Part shown: in pieces, positions 1 through 5,939 of the stretch
Position numbering within the stretch: position 1 is the first letter of the stretch
How the letters are laid out: each line of letters opens with the position of its first letter
Assembly: GCA_963775335.1 (NCBI GenBank)
Contig: CAVZIJ010000004.1
Span: 1 to 64,000, forward strand
DNA length: 64,000 nt
Source of the DNA: CAVQCX01 sp963775335
Lineage (GTDB): Bacteria; Pseudomonadota; Gammaproteobacteria; Chromatiales; Chromatiaceae
Direction: 5' to 3'
Notes under the pieces: generated by a model
The model's database searches: none
What the model was told of the DNA's origin: nothing
What the model saw: the letters and a program-made list of their open reading frames with translations, nothing else
Position numbers and translations under genes: made by a program

Positions 1-52
1 AAGGATAGATCGTGAGAGCGAAGCGAGCCACGATCTTATCCGGTTGTTGAAC
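1..52 (+). other. partial attC-like recombination site
   Basis: The first bases form a hairpin: 3-14 pairs with 29-41 with one unpaired extra base, as expected for the extrahelical base of an integron attC site. It is followed by GTTGAAC at 46-52, which fits the attC R-prime consensus GTTRRRY exactly. The matching R-double-prime half would lie just before base 1, so the site is incomplete here. Inference: this is the junction where the next cassette (starting TTGAAC at 47) joined the array. Confidence 0.5.
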
Positions 53-319
53 GAGCCCGAGCTCGGGGCCTCGCAACAGCGGATCGACGCTCTTTAGAAA
101 ATTGATCGCAGAAGCCGCGGGTGGTCAGGGCAGGACTGGCGGCCAACCTGGCACCTGGAGCCGGCGAAAGGCTGGTGGTTTGGCCGTGGCCGGGCGCCTG
201 GAGGCGGCCAAAGTGGCCACCCGGCGCCGGGATTTTAGCTGATTCTCACCACACGGGCACAGCCAAGCCCTGGCCGCGCACGGCCAGCGTGTCCGGCGCC
301 CCAGGGCCCGGGGGAGGAG

Positions 320-1414
320 CTACACCGGCACGGCCAGCGGCGGTGGCCCCTGGCCCCCAGGCGGCTGAGGGTGACGGCCGGGGGGCGGATAGACGGCAAC
401 CACCCGCATTCGCCCGCCACAGGCTGGGCAGCAGAAGCTCGGGCGCTGGGGGGCGGCCACAGGTCGGATCACCACGTGCAGGATCAGCTGCAGCAGCTGC
501 AAGGTGCGCCGCGCGTTGTGATGGAGGAAGCCGTAGTCGCGCACCCGGTGAAAGCCCCGGGGCAGCACGTGCTGGATGACCCGCCAGAGCAACACCTCCC
601 CGGGCAGCGTCTCGATGCGCGTCTCCCCGGTCTGTCCGTCGGTGTAGCGAAAGCTCACCTGCCCGTCGTGCTCGGCGAGGAGGTTGGACTCGCTGATCAC
701 CCCGCGGTAGAGATAGCGCGAGAGGTACTCCAAAGCGGTGTCTCCGCGCCCCACGAGGCGGCAGTCGACCACCCAGCGCTCGGGCACGCGCTCGCCCGAG
801 CGCAGCCCCGCCTGGGCGATCTCGTGCAGCAGCTTGCCCCGGAACACCTGGGCCAGGGCAAACTCGTTGAACAGATACCGGTAGCGGGTGCGCTTCCAGG
901 CGCGCTGGGCGAGATCGACCCCGCCGCCGGGCACCACCACATGCAGGTGGGGATGGTAGGTCAGACGCCGGCTGTGGGTATGCAGGACCGCGGTCATGCC
1001 CATCTGGCCCCCCAGATGCTTGGGGTTGAGCCCGAACTGCTGCAGTGTCTGGGTGGCGGCGCGGAACAGCGCCTCATAGACCGTGCGCTGATGCCGCCAG
1101 GCGAGCTCACGAAGCTGCGCCGGCAGCGCGAAGGTGACCAGGAAGTAGTCCACGGGCAGCAGCTTCTCGCGCTGGCGCGCCAGCCACTGGGAGGCCTCGT
1201 GGTTCTGGCAGCGCGGGCAGCTGCGATGCCCGCACGAGCAGGGCTGCCAGTGCAGCTCGCAGCACTCGCTGCAGCGGCTGAGCACCTGCCCGGCCCCGGG
1301 CGTGCGACAGCGGGAGATCGCGTCCAAAGCCCGCTCATGGCCGGGCAGCAGCTGCCCGCCATAGCGGGCCTGCAGGGCCTCCCGGTAGGTCTCGATCAGG
1401 TTGGCCAGCTCCAT
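320..1414 (-). CDS. IS91-family HUH transposase
   Basis: This 364-residue protein has the IS91 transposase plan. An N-terminal zinc-binding cluster with CSECC, CSCG and CPRCQ motifs lies near residues 46-70. An HUH motif (HPHLHV) sits near residue 155, and closely spaced tyrosines (EYLSRYLYRG) near residue 230 fit the nicking tyrosines. A second Cys cluster (CCPACGG) is close to the C terminus. Family members nick one strand and transpose by rolling circle, leaving no target duplication. The start at 1414 is two bases after the stop of the frameshifted recombinase, so the two are probably translationally coupled. The last 20 or so residues are Pro/Gly-rich and may be read-through from the GC-rich end. 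Confidence 0.88.
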   Translation of the reverse strand: MELANLIETYREALQARYGGQLLPGHERALDAISRCRTPGAGQVLSRCSECCELHWQPCSCGHRSCPRCQNHEASQWLARQREKLLPVDYFLVTFALPAQLRELAWRHQRTVYEALFRAATQTLQQFGLNPKHLGGQMGMTAVLHTHSRRLTYHPHLHVVVPGGGVDLAQRAWKRTRYRYLFNEFALAQVFRGKLLHEIAQAGLRSGERVPERWVVDCRLVGRGDTALEYLSRYLYRGVISESNLLAEHDGQVSFRYTDGQTGETRIETLPGEVLLWRVIQHVLPRGFHRVRDYGFLHHNARRTLQLLQLILHVVIRPVAAPQRPSFCCPACGGRMRVVAVYPPPGRHPQPPGGQGPPPLAVPV

Positions 1415-1416
1415 GC

Positions 1417-2321
1417 TCAGAGCTTCCTGAGATCGACCCGCAGGGAGCCGACCAGGCGATTGAGCAGCGCCGAGGTCGACTGCTCGGTGGTCTCGGTGAG
1501 GTGGGCGTAGAGGGCGGTGGTGGTGGGGCTGGCGTGGCCGAGCAGCGCCTGGATATGGCGCAGGCTCAGACCCTGCTCGAGCAAATGGGTGGCCAGGCTG
1601 TGGCGCAGTGAATGGACCGAGATCTTTTTTTTATCCCGCAGTCGGCGAGCAGCGCCTTGACGGCCTGCTGGGTACCGCCGCGGTCCATGTGGGTGCTGGC
1701 CTCACGGATGCGCTCGGGCGATCCGACCGGGTTGGGAAACAGCAGACGCGGATGGCGATGCTTGGCCCAGAGCGCGCGCAGCCCCTGGTAGGTGAGCTCC
1801 GGCAGCGGCACCAAGCGGTCCTTGTGGCCCTTGCCGCGGCGGATATGCACCCGGCGGCGCGCCGCATCGATATCGCTGACCTCGAGCGCCAGCGTCTCGC
1901 TCAGGCGCAGGCCCATGGAGTAGGTGGCGAGCACAAAGACGCGGTAGCGCAGCTTGCGCGCCGCACCGATGAGCTGCTCGACCTCCGAGACGCTGAGCAC
2001 ATCGGGCAGCGAGCGCACCTGGGGCGGCTTGATCATCTCCACCCACTGCCAGTCGCGCTTGAGCACCTCGGCCCAGAAGAACTGCAGCCCGTTGCGATCC
2101 ACGCGCACCGTGCTCCAGGAGTGGGAGTCGATCAGCGCGGAGAAGTACTCGGCGAGCTGATCCTCGCCCAGCTTGTCGGGGACGCAGTCGAAATGCTCGC
2201 TGACCCGGCGCACCGCCCGGGCATAGACGTCGATCGTGCTCTCGCTATAGCCTTGCAGCTTCAGGGCACGCAGGTGCTTGGCATACAGGCGGTCAAAGCG
2301 CTTCTGTTCTTTCGGATTCAT
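1417..2321 (-). CDS. tyrosine recombinase split by -1 frame change at A8
   Basis: The zero-frame product (to 1566) has the SAM-like N-terminal core-binding domain and the first half of the catalytic domain, including the first arginine (GLRLSE) and the RGKGHKDR strand, then ends in nonsense after KKRSRS. On the coding strand there is a run of eight A (1632-1625). Reading on in the -1 frame gives VHSLRHSLATHLL, LLGHAS, TTTALYAHL and a stop at 1417, which supply the missing HxxR, LGH and nucleophile tyrosine. The joined product would be about 301 residues, normal for the family. The zero-frame codons at the run match the slippery heptamer A AAA AAA. It could be programmed frameshifting, transcript slippage, a decayed gene or a base-call error. 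A GAGGAG ribosome site precedes the ATG at 2321. Confidence 0.75.
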
Positions 2322-2411
2322 GGGGTAAGCTCCTCAGCAGGACTGCCCAACATTGGGCAACCAGGGAGCATACGTGGGGATCAGGGGGTTTTCCTGCCGC
2401 GGAGCCGCTTC

Positions 2412-2486
2412 GTTCAACAAGGCGCTTAACTCGGACCGCCTTCGTCGCAGCGCTCCTCAGCCGGCCGGTTAGCACTAGCGTTATGC
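2412..2486 (+). other. attC-like site ending the IS91 cassette
   Basis: R-double-prime is GTTCAAC (2412-2418, fits RYYYAAC) and is followed by AAGGCGC, a common start of chromosomal integron attC sites. R-prime is GTTATGC (2480-2486). The inner arms pair only imperfectly (CGCT, TAAC, CGG and CCG blocks around 2424-2440 against 2463-2480). GTTATGC does not complement GTTCAAC, which is expected at a junction of two different cassettes because the bases after the cut belong to the next cassette. Confidence 0.6.
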
Positions 2487-2517
2487 GCTCTAAGCCGATA
2501 CGGAGGAAGAGCCGCCG

Positions 2518-2754
2518 ATGCCCACAGTCTCGAGTGTCGGACCGTACCGGTTCTTCTTCTATTCTGGAGATCGACCGGAACCAGCTCATGTGCACGTCGA
2601 ACGAGACGATAACGTTGCCAAATTTTGGCTCGACCCAGTGAGGCTCCAAACGAGCGGGGGATTCAATGCGGCGGAACTTCGAAGGATTCAGCGGATTGTT
2701 GAAGGCAACCGAAACACACTGATAGAGGCGTGGAATGAGTACTTCGGCGAGTGA
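2518..2754 (+). CDS. DUF4160 family protein
   Basis: The 78-residue protein contains the DUF4160 core: an aromatic FFFYSGD strand, an EPAHVHVER segment (family consensus PHxHV), an acidic AKFWLDPV strand and a C-terminal helix with NRNTL-like residues. The biochemical role of the family is unknown. It is very often encoded next to DUF2442, as here, and the pair is frequent in integron cassettes and other mobile DNA. A GGAGGA ribosome site about ten bases before the ATG supports the start. The stop overlaps the next gene by 20 bases. Calling it a toxin or antitoxin would be guesswork. Confidence 0.8.
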   Translation: MPTVSSVGPYRFFFYSGDRPEPAHVHVERDDNVAKFWLDPVRLQTSGGFNAAELRRIQRIVEGNRNTLIEAWNEYFGE

Positions 2755-3064
2755 CATTGGCCAAGCTTTGGCTAAAGAAGTCAAAGTAACGAGAGACGAG
2801 CTCAGGGTTGTTCTAAGCGATGGCCGAACCATCGCGGCGCCTTTGGCATGGTATCCCCGTCTTCTCCACGGCACGTCCGAGGAACGAGGCACGTGGCGCT
2901 TGATCGGACGGGGCACAGGAATTCACTGGGAGGTACTGGATGAAGACATAAGTGTTGAAGGCCTTCTGGCCGGACTCCCATCGGGCGAGAGTCAGGAGTC
3001 CTTGAAGAAATGGCTCAATGCGCGCGAGACGCCCATAACAAACCGATCGAAGCGACGGGATTAA
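2735..3064 (+). CDS. DUF2442 family protein
   Basis: A 109-residue protein with the DUF2442 signature: a strand with DGRTIAAPLAWYPRL, followed by WRLIGRGTGIHWEVLDEDI and SVEGLLAG, the conserved end of the domain around residue 80. The final 25 residues run into the attC site, so the stop lies inside the recombination site, a feature often seen in cassettes. The start overlaps the DUF4160 gene, which suggests coupled translation. Function is not established for the family. Confidence 0.8.
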   Translation: MSTSASDIGQALAKEVKVTRDELRVVLSDGRTIAAPLAWYPRLLHGTSEERGTWRLIGRGTGIHWEVLDEDISVEGLLAGLPSGESQESLKKWLNARETPITNRSKRRD

Positions 3065-3107
3065 CCGCTGGCGCGGTTCTCCCCGCGCTTCATCGGTAGC
3101 GTTAGCC
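3033..3107 (+). other. attC recombination site
   Basis: R-double-prime is CCATAAC (3033-3039) and R-prime is GTTAGCC (3101-3107). The inner arm ACCGATCGAAGCG (3042-3054) pairs with CGCTTCATCGGT (3086-3097) except for one unpaired base, the extrahelical base typical of attC. A terminal loop is capped by ACCGC and GCGGT at 3064-3077. This is the best-formed attC in the window. The next cassette would start TTAGCC, but no downstream site with a matching GGCTAAC is visible, so the array appears broken here. Confidence 0.75.
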
Positions 3108-3140
3108 ATATAGCCAGATGCAGAAAGGTTGCAATATGCG

Positions 3141-3193
3141 AGGGCATGGGGTCAAGGGCATGGGGTCAGGTCAAGGGCATGGGGTCAGGTCCC
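3141..3193 (+). repeat. three tandem copies of AGGGCATGGGGTCA
   Basis: Copies begin at 3141, 3155 and 3174; the second and third are extended by GGTC. The unit contains GGGGTCAGGTC, which recurs at 4053. There are no spacers and no conserved 28-36 base repeats, so this is not CRISPR. The 3102-3365 stretch holds only these repeats and the repeat copy at 3181. Confidence 0.85.
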
Positions 3194-3247
3194 CTGTTAT
3201 AGCATCGTATGGATTAGGGAAAGGTTATCTGACAAAGAACGGTGACG
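3181..3247 (+). repeat. GGGGTCAGGTCCC repeat, copy A
   Basis: This copy aligns with 4053-4110: the same GGGGTCAGGTCCC start, then TTRTAGCAYC, then a GG(A/T)TTAGG-like or GGTCTAGG block, then ACAAAGAACGG or ACACAAGAACGG. The two copies flank the unrecognised gene at 3366-3953 in direct orientation. Such GGGGTCAGGTC sequences often accompany REP-type or small non-autonomous elements; that link is from general experience, not shown here. Confidence 0.65.
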
Positions 3248-3365
3248 GCTGTTTCTTCCATAGGTTTCGACTATAGGTTCAGACTGCATAGGGGAAAGGC
3301 AGACGGATGGATGGAGTGCCGACACTTCGCTCCGGTACGCGCCAAAGCCAAGAGTGAGGGCGAAT

Positions 3366-3953
3366 ATGATTCCCGCCGGGTATATGGCAAAGCACATAGC
3401 CGGTCGGCCCGAATGGCTGAAGGCTGAGCATGTCGCCGACGTCTACTCGGTCAGCAACTGCATGTCGGGTGCATTTGCGGACTACATCAAATACTGGAAA
3501 CACAACGGCTTTTGGCTTTTCGACTCGCCCTACATTATTCAGAAGGTCGCCAGAGACCACTCTATCGATCTAGCCGATACCCGTCTGTTCTATTACGAGG
3601 TCCATGAGCTCGAATTCGAAGAAGATGGGAATTCATGGAAGCCGTTTGCCCCGGAGCCCTCGTTCACAACCCAGGTCTTCGGACCGGAATCAAAGATTCT
3701 CGAAGGATACAACGTTGTGACCTTTTACGGGCGAGCGAGTCCGGAATGCTCACCGCTATCGTGCAACGCCTTGGCGTCCGAACTGGGGACAAACCGGCAC
3801 TGTCTGCTCTCTTCGTTTGAACGGGCGAAGACAATGCTGGAACAAGGGCGATTCAGGAATACCGAGCCCGGACCATACAGAATATTTGCAGTGTATTCCG
3901 TGAAATGGCCCTTACCCGCCCTTCAAGAGGAGCCAGGCAAGCAGGAAAGGTGA
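3366..3953 (+). CDS. hypothetical protein between two direct repeats
   Basis: I do not recognise this 195-residue protein. It starts MIPAGYMAKHI, has an aromatic and acidic middle (YYEVHELEFEEDGNSW), and shows no signal peptide or membrane helix. Codon use is less GC-biased than the neighbours and the gene lies between two copies of a repeat just past the cassette array, so it may be acquired DNA. I placed the start at the ATG at 3366 because the upstream part of the open frame (MRAN) has no better ribosome site; GAGTGAGGG lies ten bases before it. Composition suggests a soluble immunity-like or DUF-type protein, but that is not supported. Confidence 0.6.
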   Translation: MIPAGYMAKHIAGRPEWLKAEHVADVYSVSNCMSGAFADYIKYWKHNGFWLFDSPYIIQKVARDHSIDLADTRLFYYEVHELEFEEDGNSWKPFAPEPSFTTQVFGPESKILEGYNVVTFYGRASPECSPLSCNALASELGTNRHCLLSSFERAKTMLEQGRFRNTEPGPYRIFAVYSVKWPLPALQEEPGKQER

Positions 3954-4052
3954 CGGCGGGAACAGGAGCCGCTCCCTCCGCCGCCTTTCCGCGGCCTGGC
4001 GAGAGCACGTTGGCGGGCCCAGCATCCTCGGGGATCCGGGATCCCGGGATCC

Positions 4053-4110
4053 GGGGTCAGGTCCCGCCTTGTAGCACCCATTGGTCTAGGCAAGTACACA
4101 AGAACGGGGA
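4053..4110 (+). repeat. GGGGTCAGGTCCC repeat, copy B
   Basis: Direct repeat of 3181-3247 (see there). It is preceded by a palindromic run GGGATCC, GGGATCCC, GGGATCC at 4031-4052. The rest of 3954-4186 holds no gene I can support. Confidence 0.65.
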
Positions 4111-4186
4111 AAAATAGATCTGTCGCCTGTCGACCTTGCGGGCAAGGACGCCGATGGTCGCTCTGGTCATCAAAGGACGAGATCTT

Positions 4187-4753
4187 CTATAGTCCCTCCA
4201 AGAGGTCACCCAGGTCGAGCATGCAATCGGGCAATCGCGCGCAGCCTAGCGGCTCCCCTTCCAAGAACAGCCGGGTCTCCCTGTAGCCCTGTGGGCTGGG
4301 CTCGCTGTAGCGCTCCAGCCTCCTTTGCTCTACGTCGAGCAGCCAATACTCCGGGATGCCGGCTTGGCCATAGAGCCGCGCCTTGACCGTCCGATCGTAA
4401 TCCAGGCTGCTTGCGGCGACCTCGATCACGAGCAGGGCCGCCTTGGCTGCGGGGACCTCGGACGACAAGATGAGCCGGGGATCCAGAAGCACTAAATCGG
4501 GCTCGGGCTCGGTGTGGTTGGATAAACGTATCGGGTTCTGCACGCTGACCACCACCTGGTCGCCGCCACATCGAACAAAAAACCGATTAAGGCGGTTCAC
4601 CAGAAAAACATGGGGCCCTCCGATCGGCACCATATCGATGATCTCCCCCTCTATCAGCTCGACACGATCGTCCTCGGCGAACAGACCGGCAAGGCCCATC
4701 CGGTGATATTCCTCGACGCTGAACCTGTGCCTTTGTGCCACCAGTGTGCCCAT
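4187..4753 (-). CDS. Uma2 family endonuclease-fold protein
   Basis: The 188-residue protein matches the Uma2 (formerly DUF820) family, which has a restriction-endonuclease fold and is widespread but poorly understood. Visible signatures are the N-terminal FSVEEYHRM, VELIEGEIIDM, the EPEPDLVLL catalytic-type acidic residue near 90, LVIEVAASSLDYDR near 110 and a YGQAGIPEYWLLD motif near 130. These cover the PD-(D/E)xK-like core, and length is normal. It stands alone on the minus strand, 120 bases upstream of the transaldolase stop. A GAGGGCGAG ribosome site precedes the ATG. Confidence 0.88.
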   Translation of the reverse strand: MGTLVAQRHRFSVEEYHRMGLAGLFAEDDRVELIEGEIIDMVPIGGPHVFLVNRLNRFFVRCGGDQVVVSVQNPIRLSNHTEPEPDLVLLDPRLILSSEVPAAKAALLVIEVAASSLDYDRTVKARLYGQAGIPEYWLLDVEQRRLERYSEPSPQGYRETRLFLEGEPLGCARLPDCMLDLGDLLEGL

Positions 4754-4876
4754 CAGCTCGCCCTCGCTCTGGCTCGGCCCGACCCCCAGTTGAGCATAGT
4801 CAGTATCATTACTGCGTCTTTGGTTGGCGTGGGGAACCTCAATTGCCCCACTGCTTAGAAGACGGGGTCTGCGGGC

Positions 4877-5845
4877 TCAGTGTCCCTGCCCGCAGGCCTG
4901 GCAGGCAAAATCCTCGAGCTTGCGGGTATCGGCCGCGAAGCTGCGGATGCCCTCGGCCAGCTTCTCGGTGGCCATGGCATCTTCGTTGAGCCCCCAGCGG
5001 AAGGCGCTCTCGCTCAGCTCCAGGCGGGGGATGGTCGACGCCTTGGCGGCTTCCGGATCGAGCTTGCGGGGCACCTCGCCCTCGGTCCCGCGCAGCTCCT
5101 CCATCAGGTTGGGGGCGATCGTGAGGTAGTCGCACCCGGCCAGCTCCAGGATCTCGCCGGTGTTGCGAAAGCTGGCGCCCATCACGACGGTCGCGTAGCC
5201 GTAGTGCTTGAAGTAGTCGTAGATCCGCCCGACCGAGCGTACCCCGGGGTCCTCCGCCGGGGCATACGCGTCGTGCGCCTCGGCCTTGCGGTACCAGTCC
5301 ATGATCCTGCCGACGAACGGCGAGATGAGCGTGGCCCCGGCCTCGGCGCTCGCCACCGCCTGGCCAAGGCTGAACATCAGGGTGAGGTTGCAATGAATGC
5401 CCTGGCGTTCCAGGCGCTCGGCGGCCCTGATGCCTTCCCAGGTCGAGGCGACCTTGATCAGGATGCGCTCCGGGCCCACGCCCACGTCGGCGTAAAGGCC
5501 CATGATGTGCTCGGCCCGCGCAATCGTCGCCTCGGTGTCGAACGACAGGCGGGCGTCGACCTCCGTGGAAACCCGTCCCGGGACTATCTGGAGGATGCGC
5601 GCGCCGAAGTTCACGAACAGCTTGTCCATCATATCCCGGGTCTGCTGCTCGATACGGTTGCTGCGCGAGCGGGCGTAGGTGACGGCGTCGTCGAGCAGAT
5701 CCCGGTATTGAGGCTGCTGGGCGGCCTTGAACAGGAGCGACGGATTGGTGGTGGCGTCGGTTGGTTGGTAGCGGGCGATGGAGTCGATATCGCCCGTGTC
5801 GGCTACCACCGTCGTCATGGTCTTGAGTTGATCGAGCTTGTTCAT
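4877..5845 (-). CDS. tal: transaldolase
   Basis: Transaldolase moves a dihydroxyacetone unit between sugar phosphates in the non-oxidative pentose phosphate pathway. The 322-residue protein matches the classical TalA/TalB type: MNKLDQLKTMTTVVADTGD at the start, TDATTNPSL near 30, the Schiff-base lysine in LIKVASTWEG (about Lys131), and a conserved SPFVGRIMDW around 180. The ATG at 5845 follows AGAGAGGA and agrees with the usual N terminus; an upstream in-frame ATG at 5917 would add a non-homologous leader. In an autotroph it can also feed the regeneration side of carbon metabolism. It is separate from rpe and gph, which lie 55 kb away. Confidence 0.95.
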   Translation of the reverse strand: MNKLDQLKTMTTVVADTGDIDSIARYQPTDATTNPSLLFKAAQQPQYRDLLDDAVTYARSRSNRIEQQTRDMMDKLFVNFGARILQIVPGRVSTEVDARLSFDTEATIARAEHIMGLYADVGVGPERILIKVASTWEGIRAAERLERQGIHCNLTLMFSLGQAVASAEAGATLISPFVGRIMDWYRKAEAHDAYAPAEDPGVRSVGRIYDYFKHYGYATVVMGASFRNTGEILELAGCDYLTIAPNLMEELRGTEGEVPRKLDPEAAKASTIPRLELSESAFRWGLNEDAMATEKLAEGIRSFAADTRKLEDFACQACGQGH

Positions 5846-5860
5846 GGAGTCCTCTCTCTT

Positions 5861-5877
5861 GGGACCCCGGGGGTCCC
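5861..5877. other. perfect GGGACCCC palindrome upstream of tal
   Basis: GGGACCCC and GGGGTCCC are separated by a single base and lie 16 bases before the tal start. No T-run follows on either strand, so this is not an intrinsic terminator. It could be an operator or a leader hairpin. Confidence 0.4.
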
Positions 5878-5939
5878 GGTTCGCTGCTAGGGCAAAGCCG
5901 CCGAACAGGTACGGCACGGCTGAAGGGCGCTCTGCGGGG

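Larger units (their letters stand above)
47..2480 (-). mobile_element. IS91-like unit in an integron cassette position
   Basis: The segment starts TTGAAC at 47, after the G of a consensus GTTRRRY site, and ends inside an attC-like site whose R-double-prime is GTTCAAC at 2412-2418, the exact reverse complement of GTTGAAC. Agreement between a cassette's first bases and its own attC is the signature of site-specific cassette insertion. Inside are two minus-strand genes, a tyrosine recombinase and an IS91-type HUH transposase separated by two bases, which is a known IS91-group arrangement. Bases 53-319, past the transposase end, hold only GC-rich inverted repeats (around 185-232), which could include the rolling-circle origin end of the element. 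The exact IS ends inside the cassette are not resolved. Confidence 0.55.
2481..3101 (+). mobile_element. integron gene cassette with DUF4160-DUF2442
   Basis: The cassette starts TTATGC and ends with its own attC (3033-3107), whose R-double-prime CCATAAC matches the complement of GTTATGC at 6 of 7 positions. Its 621 bp hold two short genes in the same direction with little spare sequence and no obvious promoter, as is usual for cassettes. Confidence 0.65.

Noticed and set aside
1417..2321. Recombinase considered as an integron integrase (IntI) or prophage integrase
   Set aside because: It is paired with an IS91-type transposase, has about 301 residues, and I see no IntI-specific extra segment or phage genes.
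3141..3193. Tandem repeats considered as CRISPR
   Set aside because: Units are 14-19 bases and adjacent without spacers; no cas genes.
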